Shown one piece after another: positions 1 through 6,817 of a stretch of 50,061 nucleotides of DNA. The stretch is from Caulobacter sp. (GTDB lineage: Bacteria; Pseudomonadota; Alphaproteobacteria; Caulobacterales; Caulobacteraceae), in NCBI GenBank assembly GCA_019636175.1, contig JAHBYC010000020.1, positions 1-50,061 of the forward strand. Reading direction: 5' to 3'. The notes under the pieces are model-generated. The model made no database searches, was not told the origin of the DNA, and was given only the letters and a program-made list of their open reading frames with translations. The translations under genes were made by a program, and so were the position numbers. Positions within the stretch are counted from its first letter, which is position 1, and each line of letters opens with the position of its first letter.

Positions 1-538
1 TCTGGGCGAAGGCGGCGCTGGTGGCGTCGCAGATGGTCAGGCCGGTGCGATCCTCGGCGATGAAGTCGGCGTTCGGCACGCGGACGCCCGAGGTGGTGCC
101 GTTCCAGGTGAACACCAGGTCGGCGTCGGGGCGCACCTTGGTGAGGTCCGGCAGCTTGCCGTAGGGGGCGTCGAGCACTTCGACGTCGGGCAGCTTCAGC
201 TGCTTGGTGACGTCGGTCACCCAGTCCTTGCCGAAGGATTCAAAGGCCAGAAGCTGCACCGGGCGCGGGCCCAGCAGCGACCACAGGGCCATCTCGACGG
301 CGCCGGTGTCGGAGCCGGGGACGATGCCGATCAGGTGGCCTTCCGGAACCTCGAGGATCTCGCGGGTCTGGTCGATGGCGGCCTTGAGCGCCGCCTTGCC
401 GGGCTTGCCCCGGTGCGAGCGGCCGAGCACGGCGTTCTTGAGGTTTTCGGGGGTCCATCCGGGGCGCTTGGCGCAGGGGCCGGACGAAAATTCAGGGCGC
501 GCGGGGCGCACTCCGGGCGTGGCCGGGGTCGTGGTCAT
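1..538 (-). CDS. serC: Phosphoserine aminotransferase, 5' part (runs off the left edge)
   Basis: The reverse strand reads from an ATG at 538 for 179 complete codons and leaves the window still open. The protein begins [20 protein letters not shown] and contains the [31 protein letters not shown] and [14 protein letters not shown] segments typical of the alphaproteobacterial SerC group of class V PLP aminotransferases. The enzyme makes O-phosphoserine from 3-phosphohydroxypyruvate and glutamate in cytoplasmic serine synthesis. The last visible stretch, [12 protein letters not shown], carries the aspartate that contacts the PLP ring. The Schiff-base lysine lies beyond the window. Upstream is a two-hairpin leader (541-600). 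The gene diverges from a DMT exporter at 750. In related genomes serA often follows serC, but that region is not visible here. Confidence 0.93.
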   Translation of the reverse strand, partial: MTTTPATPGVRPARPEFSSGPCAKRPGWTPENLKNAVLGRSHRGKPGKAALKAAIDQTREILEVPEGHLIGIVPGSDTGAVEMALWSLLGPRPVQLLAFESFGKDWVTDVTKQLKLPDVEVLDAPYGKLPDLTKVRPDADLVFTWNGTTSGVRVPNADFIAEDRTGLTICDATSAAFAQ

Positions 539-540
539 AG

Positions 541-600
541 CGATGTCTCCCATCCTTACAGATGGACTGGGCCTCGTTGGGGAGGCCTGGCCCGCCGTTC
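541..600 (-). promoter_or_regulatory. Two-hairpin serC leader, candidate serC RNA motif
   Basis: Read on the minus strand just before serC, the leader holds two hairpins. GGCCTC (587-582) pairs with GAGGCC (575-570) around a CCCAAC loop, and CCATC (565-561) pairs with GATGG (554-550) around TGTAAG. The second hairpin ends 11 bases before the ATG and its GGATGGGAGA side contains the likely ribosome binding site. Position, two-stem layout and the SD in the second stem match my memory of the serC RNA motif described upstream of serC in Alphaproteobacteria. The ligand of that motif, if any, is not known to me. A covariance-model search would settle the family assignment. Confidence 0.6.
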
Positions 601-749
601 AAAGACTTCATTTCGCGGCGCCGCACAAGCGCAGATTTTCTGCGTCGGCCTTGAGGCGGGCGCGGGCCTCGCAGAATCTGAAACCAGGATTGACCGGATC
701 GGCGCCGGTTCCGCGCGACAGATTCGCCGCCCGGCGGCTATTGGGCGCC

Positions 750-1703
750 ATGACCACCCCGTCCGCCGCCCCTGCTTCGACCCCCGCCACAGCGCCCGGT
801 CCCGCCATCGACTGGATAGTGCTGGCGGCGCTGGTGATTGCCTGGGGATCAGCCTTCGCGGCGCTGAAGATCGCCGTGGAGGGCATTCCGCCGGTCTGGA
901 ACACCGTCATCCGGCTGGGGGTCGCCAGCCTGGTGCTGAGCCTGATCTGCGCCGCCCGGGGCGAGCGCCTGCCGCCCCTGCTGCCCCGCCCCGACCCGGC
1001 CTGGGGCTGGTACGCGGCCCTGGGCCTGATCGGCCTGGCCGCCCCCTTCTTCCTGTTCGCGTTCGCCGCCAAGGGCCTGCCCAGCGCGGTCAACGCCATC
1101 TGCAACGGTTCCTCGCCGCTGTTCACCGCCGCCCTGGCGCATCTGATGCTCAGCGGAGAGCGGCTGGATCTGAGGAAGGGCGCCGGGGTGCTGCTGGGCT
1201 TCGTCGGGCTGGTGGTGCTGGTCGCCCCGCGCCTGGCCAGGGGCGGGGCGGTGGAGGACCTGGCCCTCGGCGCGGCCATTCTGGGCGGCCTGATGTATGC
1301 GGTTTCCAACATCATCACCCGCAAGGCGCCGCGCCTCAGCCCGACGGCGGGCGCCCTGTTGATGGTCCTGCCCGGTCTGGTCTTCGCGGTGATCGGGGCG
1401 GTGGCGACCGCGCCCCTGCCGCCGCCGCCGCCGCTCAAGGCGCTGGCGGCGGTCACCGCGCTGGGCGTGTTCTCAACGGCCCTGGGCAGTGTCGGCTACG
1501 TCTGGCTGGTGCAGCGGCGCGGCCCGGTGTTCATGAGCATGTCGATCTATCTGGCCCCGCTGTGGGCCACGGCGCTCGGGGTGGTGCTGATGGGCGAGCG
1601 TCCGGCCTGGACGGCCTTCGTCGCCCTGGCGCTGATCCTTCTGGGCGTCGGCCTGACGACCTGGCGCGGCGGCCAGCCCTCAGAGGTCGGTCGCGCCCGG
1701 TGA
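750..1703 (+). CDS. DMT-superfamily (EamA) exporter
   Basis: A 317-residue inner-membrane protein with about ten hydrophobic helices in two EamA repeats. The first repeat starts with WIVLAALVIAWGSAFAALK and the second with LGAAILGGLMYAVSNIITRK. The PPVWNTVIRLG and LAPLWATALGVVLMGE segments are characteristic of drug/metabolite transporters that export amino acids or related small molecules. The substrate cannot be read from the sequence. I chose the ATG at 750 because the in-frame extension further upstream runs antisense through serC and its leader. The 3' end overlaps the convergent membrane protein gene by 24 bases. It is divergent from serC, so an amino-acid-related role is possible but only inferred. 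Confidence 0.85.
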   Translation: MTTPSAAPASTPATAPGPAIDWIVLAALVIAWGSAFAALKIAVEGIPPVWNTVIRLGVASLVLSLICAARGERLPPLLPRPDPAWGWYAALGLIGLAAPFFLFAFAAKGLPSAVNAICNGSSPLFTAALAHLMLSGERLDLRKGAGVLLGFVGLVVLVAPRLARGGAVEDLALGAAILGGLMYAVSNIITRKAPRLSPTAGALLMVLPGLVFAVIGAVATAPLPPPPPLKALAAVTALGVFSTALGSVGYVWLVQRRGPVFMSMSIYLAPLWATALGVVLMGERPAWTAFVALALILLGVGLTTWRGGQPSEVGRAR

Positions 1704-2153
1704 CTCCCCGCCCGAAGCGCCGCTGGCGGACGCCTCGGCCGCGGACCGGCGCCGCCAGGCGGTGGCCGTGCCGACGATGATGCAGATCAGGATGCCGATG
1801 GTGTCGACGTTGTTGACCATCGAATAGAAGGTGTCCCGGGGCCGCTCGCTCAGCAGGTACCAGGCATGCAGCATGAACTGCACCGCCTGCAGCAGCATCG
1901 CCGCGCCCAGCCAGAGGCTTGCGAAGCGCACGGCCAGGGTTAGAAAGCCGAGCGCCAGAAGGAACTCCCCGCCCAGAAGGGCGGTCGGCAGCAGGTCCGC
2001 GGGGACGATCTTGTGCATGGCGAAGGCGAAGATCGCCCCGGCGACCACCAGGCTGCCGGCCCAGCGCTCCGCCTGCCCGCCTTTCCAGATCGCAAAGACG
2101 AAGGTGGCCAGAATGGCCAGCCAGACGATCTGGATCAGAAAGAAGTTGGCCAT
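1680..2153 (-). CDS. Hypothetical four-helix membrane protein
   Basis: A 157-residue protein beginning MANFFLIQIVWLAILATFVF. It has four or five strongly hydrophobic stretches (roughly residues 5-20, 28-45, 52-75, 78-95 and 115-130) and an alanine/serine-rich polar C-terminus. One loop reads LSERPRDTFYSMVNNVDTIG. I do not recognise a named family. The start at 2153 is preferred over the in-frame start at 2204 because GGGGGCC precedes it and the earlier 17 residues are arginine-rich and out of character. The gene is convergent with, and overlaps, the end of the EamA exporter. No operon partner is apparent. Confidence 0.65.
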   Translation of the reverse strand: MANFFLIQIVWLAILATFVFAIWKGGQAERWAGSLVVAGAIFAFAMHKIVPADLLPTALLGGEFLLALGFLTLAVRFASLWLGAAMLLQAVQFMLHAWYLLSERPRDTFYSMVNNVDTIGILICIIVGTATAWRRRSAAEASASGASGGESPGATDL

Positions 2154-2365
2154 TGGCCCCCGCCGACGGCGCCGTAACCAGGCAGCGGCCACCCGCTGCC
2201 TCACTCCGGACGCCTGATGATCATTGTCCCAGACCGCTGCCCCAGCCGGACAGAGCCGCTTGATGCAACAGCCTCTAGAGCGAGTTAGGCATGACGCCAG
2301 TTAAACTATCGCAACCTTTCCCCAAAATGAGGCTAGCCGGCCCGGGCAAGCCTCGTCAGACAAAG

Positions 2366-2398
2366 AAAAACGCGCCGGGCATGGGGGCCCGACGCGCT
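2366..2398 (-). terminator. Rho-independent terminator of the 2422-2757 gene
   Basis: On the minus strand AGCGCG.CGGGC pairs with GCCCG.CGCG around a short loop, and the stem runs straight into TTTTTC. It lies 24 bases past the stop codon of the small helical protein gene, the usual place for an intrinsic terminator. Confidence 0.85.
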
Positions 2399-2421
2399 GT
2401 TCCATCCTTTGAAAGTCGGGC

Positions 2422-2757
2422 TTAGCCGACTTCGCGCAGAAGACCCTTCGGCTTGGGATCTTCCTCGGGCTTGTCTTCCACACCGATCAGCTTGGTGCGG
2501 ATGCCCAGGCGCAGTTTCAGTTCGGCCATTTCGTGGTGCATGCCCACGATCGCCGAGCGAGCTTCGCCGAGCGCCGAGATCGCTTCCACCAGCTTGGCCT
2601 GGGCGGCGTCGCCGGTCACCGCCGAGACATGGAGTTGGCCACGGGCTTCGACGGCGCCCGCCAGCAGTTCCGCCGCTTCGACCATGGCCGCATCAATGGC
2701 CTTTTCAGTCGAAAACAGTTTGGTGGCCACACGCTGGGCTACAAATGCTTTGTCCAC
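2422..2757 (-). CDS. Small conserved-looking helical protein, possible CtrA target
   Basis: A 111-residue soluble protein starting with GTG (MDKAFVAQRVATKLFSTEKA). GGAGGGTAAA immediately upstream is a strong ribosome binding site and decides the start. The sequence is almost entirely amphipathic helix up to about residue 88 (AAELLAG, AKLVEAISALGEARSAIVGM, HHEMAELKLRLG) and then a charged proline-rich tail, EDKPEEDPKPKG. It has no signal peptide or membrane segment. I do not recognise a named family, and a helical adaptor or capsid-like fold is only a guess. It has its own terminator, and its promoter region, shared with the divergent hybrid kinase, holds a perfect CtrA box. Cell-cycle-timed expression is therefore likely. 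Confidence 0.8.
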   Translation of the reverse strand: MDKAFVAQRVATKLFSTEKAIDAAMVEAAELLAGAVEARGQLHVSAVTGDAAQAKLVEAISALGEARSAIVGMHHEMAELKLRLGIRTKLIGVEDKPEEDPKPKGLLREVG

Positions 2758-2775
2758 TTTACCCTCCTACACGCC

Positions 2776-2791
2776 GTTAACGGCTGATTAA
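2776..2791 (-). promoter_or_regulatory. Perfect CtrA binding box
   Basis: On the minus strand this reads TTAATCAGCCGTTAAC, an exact TTAA-N7-TTAAC match to the Caulobacter CtrA consensus. It sits 19 bases upstream of the GTG of the small helical protein and about 120 bases upstream of the hybrid histidine kinase. An overlapping 12-bp perfect palindrome, GCCGTTAACGGC (2773-2784), shares one half site. The site could activate one gene and repress the other; the sequence alone does not say which. Confidence 0.7.
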
Positions 2792-2911
2792 GGAGAGTAA
2801 ACGAATTGCTAACAACCTCCAAGCGGTATTGGGGGAACAAGTTCAGGTGGAAGCGAAGCGTTAGGAGAATTGCGCGATAACGAAGCGTCCAGGAGCCAAG
2901 AAACAAGCGCC

Positions 2912-4795
2912 ATGACTGTACCCGGGCCAAGCCAAGACCCCGCCAGCCACGCGCCTTTCCAGGCGCGGATCGCCAGTGTCGCCCTGGTCACGACCCTCGC
3001 CGTCCTGCTGGTTGCATGCGCCAGTTTCCTGTTTCAGCAGTGGTCGGTCGCGCGCCAGCAAACCTTTGTAAATCAAAAGATTCTGGCTGGAATCATTGCT
3101 GACGTAGCAGGCCCCGCGCTCGCCAAGGGTGAGCTGGAAGGGGCTCGTGCCGCGGTTGTCGCGGTTGCGGAGCCGGCTTCGGTCGTTTCCGCCCGCCTGG
3201 TCGCCCAGAATGGGCGCGAAGTCGCCGCCGTGAGCGAGGACGCAAACGGCCGGGTTGTGAAAAACATTGTCAAAACCGTCACTTACAATGGTCGTCAGGT
3301 CGGGGTGCTGACCATCGGCGTGGTCGAGCCCAGCCTCACCCGGATGCTGCCCCGGTTTCTGGCCCTGACCATGGCCCTGTTCTTCGGCGCGGCCGGCGCG
3401 GCCCTGTTTCTGTCGCGCGGGCTGGCGCGTCGAATTATCGCACCCGTTGACCGCCTTTCGCGGGCCATGGAGGAGGTCGCCGCCAGCGGAAAGTTCACGC
3501 CGGTGGCCGAACGCACGGCCGACGACGCCCTGTTCCGCAGTCTTGCCGGCAGCTTCAACAAACTGCTGGTCAAGCTGGGCGACAATGACCGCGATCTGAG
3601 GGGGGCGATGACCGCCCTGGTCGCGGCCCGCGACCAGGCCGACAGCGCCAATGTCGCCAAGAGCCAGTTCCTGGCCAATATGAGCCATGAAATTCGCACG
3701 CCCCTGAATGGCGTCCTGGCCATGGCCGATGTCATGTCCCGCGACACCCTCGACGACCGTCAGCGTGATCGTCTGGGAGTTATCCGGGAATCGGGCGAGC
3801 TGCTGCTGGCGGTGCTCAACGATGTCCTCGACCTGTCGAAAATCGAGGCGGGCCGGCTCGAACTGGCGCCCACCGACTTCAACCTCTCCGAACTCGCTGA
3901 CAGCTGTCGCAAGGCCTATGGCGTGATGGCCCAGGAGCGCGGCCTGCGCTTTGACCTGACCATCGAACCGGAGGCGGACGGTGTCTGGTGCGGCGACCGT
4001 GACCGCTTGCGGCAGATTCTCGGCAACCTGCTGTCCAACGCCCTGAAGTTCACCGTCGAGGGCGCGGTCGCGGCCCGCTTCAGCCTCAGCCCCGCCGGCG
4101 CCCTGCGCCTTACGGTGGCCGACACCGGCATCGGCATCGCCTCCGACAAGCTGCCGACCCTGTTCGACAAGTTTGTCCAGGCCGACAACTCCACCACCCG
4201 CCGCTTCGGCGGAACGGGTCTGGGCCTGGCCATCTGCCGGGAGCTCGCCCAACTGATGGGCGGCCGCATCGTCGCCCGCAGCGTCGAGGGCGAGGGATCC
4301 ACCTTCACGGTCGACCTGCCCCTGCCCCGAGGCGAGGCGGCCGAGATCGCGACCGTCGAGAGCGAATCGGCCGAGGCGGACGAGGGTCGTCCGCTGCGGA
4401 TTCTCGCCGCCGAGGACAACCTGACCAACCAGAAGGTGCTGCGGGCGGTCCTTGATCCGCTCGACATCGACCTGCACGTCGTCTCCGACGGCAAGGCCGC
4501 GGTCGAGGCATGGCGCGAGGGCGGCTTCGACCTGATCCTGATGGATATCCAGATGCCGGTGATGGACGGGGTCGAGGCGACCCTGGCGATCCGGGCCGAG
4601 GAGGGCAAGGGCGAGGGCGTCCGTATCCCCATCCTGGCGCTGACGGCCAACGCCATGACCTACCAGGTCGAACAGTACATCCAGGCGGGTATGGACGGCC
4701 ATGTGTCCAAGCCCATCGAACTGCAGAAGCTCTACACCGCCATCGAGGGCGCCATGACGGCCGCGGCGTCAGAGCAGGCGAGGGCGGTGGCCTGA
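2912..4795 (+). CDS. Membrane hybrid histidine kinase (HAMP-HisKA-HATPase-REC)
   Basis: About 627 residues. A first transmembrane helix (about 19-41) and a second (about 146-168) enclose a periplasmic sensor of some 100 residues. Then come a HAMP segment (RRIIAPVDRLSRAMEEV), a short coiled coil, HisKA with phospho-acceptor His259 in NMSHEIRTPLNG, and HATPase with N box NLLSNALKF, G1 DTGIGIA and G2 GGTGLGLAI. A C-terminal receiver carries Asp545 in LILMDIQMPVMDG and a KP lysine near the end. It should autophosphorylate and pass phosphate through its own receiver to an unseen phosphotransferase. An in-frame ATG at 2870 has AGGAGA only one base away, and the codons between it and 2912 (AGG, CAA, ACA) are untypical, so I prefer 2912. 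The upstream CtrA box suggests a cell-cycle link. No cognate response regulator adjoins it. Confidence 0.93.
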   Translation: MTVPGPSQDPASHAPFQARIASVALVTTLAVLLVACASFLFQQWSVARQQTFVNQKILAGIIADVAGPALAKGELEGARAAVVAVAEPASVVSARLVAQNGREVAAVSEDANGRVVKNIVKTVTYNGRQVGVLTIGVVEPSLTRMLPRFLALTMALFFGAAGAALFLSRGLARRIIAPVDRLSRAMEEVAASGKFTPVAERTADDALFRSLAGSFNKLLVKLGDNDRDLRGAMTALVAARDQADSANVAKSQFLANMSHEIRTPLNGVLAMADVMSRDTLDDRQRDRLGVIRESGELLLAVLNDVLDLSKIEAGRLELAPTDFNLSELADSCRKAYGVMAQERGLRFDLTIEPEADGVWCGDRDRLRQILGNLLSNALKFTVEGAVAARFSLSPAGALRLTVADTGIGIASDKLPTLFDKFVQADNSTTRRFGGTGLGLAICRELAQLMGGRIVARSVEGEGSTFTVDLPLPRGEAAEIATVESESAEADEGRPLRILAAEDNLTNQKVLRAVLDPLDIDLHVVSDGKAAVEAWREGGFDLILMDIQMPVMDGVEATLAIRAEEGKGEGVRIPILALTANAMTYQVEQYIQAGMDGHVSKPIELQKLYTAIEGAMTAAASEQARAVA

Positions 4796-4920
4796 CGCGC
4801 GCCGGCGTCGCGCGGGCAGGTGAACAGAAGACAACGGCGATCTCAGAACCGCTTCAGGTTTGAAGTGTTTTCCTGTCCTCACCGCCGCCCCCGCGGTGCG
4901 CAAACAGGAAGGAATTCAGG

Positions 4921-5253
4921 ATGAAAAAGATCGTTCTGGCCGCTATCGCCGCTTCGGCCCTGGCCGCCACCGCCGCCCCCGCGCTCGCCGCGCCCTGGCA
5001 GTCCATCAACCAGCGTCAGGCCAATCTGGATCGCCGCATCGACCAGGGCGTCCGCAACCACTCCCTGACCCGCGCCGAGGCCGCCCGCCTGCGCGCCGAG
5101 TTCCGCCAGATCGCCCGCCTCGAGGCCCGCTACCGGGCGTCGCATGGCCTGCAGGCCTGGGAGCGCCAGGATCTTGATCGCCGGTTCGACATCCTAAGCG
5201 CCAAGATCCGCTACGAGCGCCACGACCGCGACCACCGTCGCTATCGTCACTAG
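4921..5253 (+). CDS. Small secreted basic protein
   Basis: A 110-residue protein with a clear Sec signal (MKKIVLAAIAASALAATAAP, predicted cleavage after ALA at about residue 23). The mature part of some 87 residues is rich in arginine, alanine and glutamine and predicted to be helical. It has RQANLDRRIDQGVRNHSLT and AARLRAEFRQIARLEARY and a His/Arg-rich end, HDRDHRRYRH. Small periplasmic proteins of this look are common in Caulobacterales, but I know no function. AGGAA precedes the ATG. A strong GC hairpin follows the gene at 5301-5330. The His-rich tail might bind metal, which is a guess. Confidence 0.8.
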   Translation: MKKIVLAAIAASALAATAAPALAAPWQSINQRQANLDRRIDQGVRNHSLTRAEAARLRAEFRQIARLEARYRASHGLQAWERQDLDRRFDILSAKIRYERHDRDHRRYRH

Positions 5254-5300
5254 CGGCCAACCGGGGACCGGTTCGTTCCTCTCCCACCCCGCCGGACCCC

Positions 5301-5330
5301 GCGCCCCGTCCTGGAAACAGGGCGGGGCGC
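5301..5330. terminator. GC-rich hairpin between convergent genes
   Basis: GCGCCCCG.CCT pairs with AGG.CGGGGCGC around GGAAAC. It lies between the stops of the secreted protein gene (5253) and the nucleotidyltransferase-like gene (5349). A short T-rich run (CTGTCGTTTG) follows on the plus strand. It may serve both transcription units as a terminator. Confidence 0.6.
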
Positions 5331-5348
5331 CTGTCGTTTGCGGTCTGC

Positions 5349-5945
5349 TCAGACCCGCGCGGTCTCCGGTGCGATCAGCCGGACCTCGGGCCAGCGGGCC
5401 CGGGCGGAGGTCGTGGTCTTTTCCCAGCCCCTGGCGAGCGGACGATTGGGGTTGGGCCTCAGCGTCATCGAGAACAGGTCTTCAAGACCGAAGGGCGCGG
5501 CGATGGTCAGGCTGTCGTCGGGCTCCAGCCGGATGCCGACCCCGAAGGCCGGACAGACAAAACGGCCCAGCGCCTCCGCGCTGCTGTGCAAGGGGGCGTA
5601 GGGCTCGCCGAAATGGTCCTCGAACCACAGATGCACCCGGGCCTGGTTGCGCACCTCGACCAGGGTGTCGAGCGGCGGCGGAAACAGGGCGGCGGCCTGT
5701 TTGATGAAGACGTCTTCCGCCTCGTAGCTGGTGTCGGGATCGAAATAGGCCAGATCGTAATCCCGCACTCCGTAGTCGGCGTCCCGCCCGGTCAGATGGT
5801 TCCAGACCCGCTGGTAGACGGCGCCCGAGACGAACAGCCAGTCGGGCAGGGCCAGCTCGCGGGCGTGCGCCAGCGCCGTCATCAAGGTCGGCGCGGCCCG
5901 GACGATGGCTTCAAGGCGCTCTTCCAGCGACGGCGCGACGGTCAT
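5349..5945 (-). CDS. Nucleotidyltransferase-like family protein (DUF925 type)
   Basis: A 198-residue cytoplasmic protein. The segment LFVSGAVYQRVWNHLTGRD, followed by RDYDLAYFD, matches the NTP_transf_6 (DUF925) family. There a GxxxxxVWN helix and a D-x-D pair stand where polymerase-beta-like nucleotidyltransferases bind metal. VEVRNQARVHLWFEDHFG and GVGIRLEPDDSLTIAAPFGLEDLF are further family segments. No substrate is established that I know of. I chose ATG 5945 because GGGAGA lies six bases upstream; the ORF opens seven codons earlier. The gene is monocistronic, between a shared terminator-like hairpin and the thiD stop. Confidence 0.82.
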   Translation of the reverse strand: MTVAPSLEERLEAIVRAAPTLMTALAHARELALPDWLFVSGAVYQRVWNHLTGRDADYGVRDYDLAYFDPDTSYEAEDVFIKQAAALFPPPLDTLVEVRNQARVHLWFEDHFGEPYAPLHSSAEALGRFVCPAFGVGIRLEPDDSLTIAAPFGLEDLFSMTLRPNPNRPLARGWEKTTTSARARWPEVRLIAPETARV

Positions 5946-6019
5946 GACGTTCTCCCTTTGATCCATCCCACCCTTGCGGTGATTCGGCCGGTCGTCTGAA
6001 GGCCGCGACGGCGCCGCCG

Positions 6020-6817
6020 TCAGCGCAGCGGCCAGCCGTGGTCCAGCGGACCGTGGCCGGATCCCAGTCCGGGAGCGCCGGCGATGGCCCGATGCACATA
6101 GTCCCAGGCCCGGGCGACGGCGGCGGTCAGGTCGAGGCCCTGGGCCAGTCCCGTTGCGCAGGCGCTGGCCAGGGTGCAGCCGGTGCCGTGGCTGTGGCGG
6201 GTGTCGAGGCGCGGCCCCTCGAACAATGTCTCGCCATGGCGGGTCATCAGGATGTCGGTCAGTCGCTCGCCGTCCAGGTGGCCGCTCTTCATCAGAACCG
6301 CTCCGGCGCCCTGCTCCAGCAGCGCCTCTCCGGCCCGGCGCAGATCGTCGGTCGTCTCCACCGTCAGGCCGGTCAGGGCGGCGGCCTCCGGCGCATTGGG
6401 CGTCAGAAGGGCGGCCCGGGGGACCAGCTGGCTCATCACCGCCCCGATCGCCTCCGCCGCCAGCAGGGCGGCCCCGCCCTTGGCGATCATCACCGGGTCG
6501 ATTACGGCCGGAGCTCCCCCGGCGCTGTCGATCAGTCGCGTCGCCGCGGCGATCGCGGCCGCGTCGCCCAGCATGCCGGTCTTGATGGCGTCGGCGCCGA
6601 TGTCGTCCAGCACCGCCCGCCCCTGGGCCTCGATGACCTCAGGGGGAACGGGGTGAACCGCGCTGACGCCGAGGGTGTTCTGCACCGTCAGGGCCGAGAT
6701 GGCCGTGGCGGCGTAGCCCCCCAGCATGGTCACGGTCTTGATGTCGGCCTGGACGCCCGCCCCGCCGCCGCTGTCGGAGCCGGCAATGATCAGGACGCGG
6801 CCGGCGCCGGTCTTCAC
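6020..6817 (-). CDS. thiD: Hydroxymethylpyrimidine/phosphomethylpyrimidine kinase
   Basis: A 265-residue ribokinase-fold enzyme that phosphorylates HMP and HMP-P in thiamine diphosphate synthesis. Family marks visible: VLIIAGSDSGGGAGVQADIK at the N-terminus (HMP site), TVQNTLGV, DAIKTGMLG, VIDPVMIAKGG, LLTPNAPEAAALTG, MKSGHL, and the anion-hole/catalytic GTGCTLASACA near residue 217. Length is normal. The start is GTG, overlapping the TGA of the upstream M16 peptidase gene (GTGA, 6814-6817), so translation is probably coupled. That pairing with a peptidase has no obvious metabolic logic. A thiE-like gene lies elsewhere in the window at 24970. Confidence 0.95.
   Translation of the reverse strand: MKTGAGRVLIIAGSDSGGGAGVQADIKTVTMLGGYAATAISALTVQNTLGVSAVHPVPPEVIEAQGRAVLDDIGADAIKTGMLGDAAAIAAATRLIDSAGGAPAVIDPVMIAKGGAALLAAEAIGAVMSQLVPRAALLTPNAPEAAALTGLTVETTDDLRRAGEALLEQGAGAVLMKSGHLDGERLTDILMTRHGETLFEGPRLDTRHSHGTGCTLASACATGLAQGLDLTAAVARAWDYVHRAIAGAPGLGSGHGPLDHGWPLR

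Noticed and set aside
2301-2483. 60-codon minus ORF spanning the terminator before the small helical gene
   Set aside because: It overlaps the intrinsic terminator and the end of the real gene, and has no ribosome binding site.
2861-4702. Long minus-strand ORF opposite the hybrid kinase; similar long ORFs lie opposite ftsK, the EmrB pumps and others
   Set aside because: High-GC codon bias creates long antisense frames. Their translations are Gly/Arg/His/Gln-rich without domains, and the opposite strand has a complete recognisable protein.
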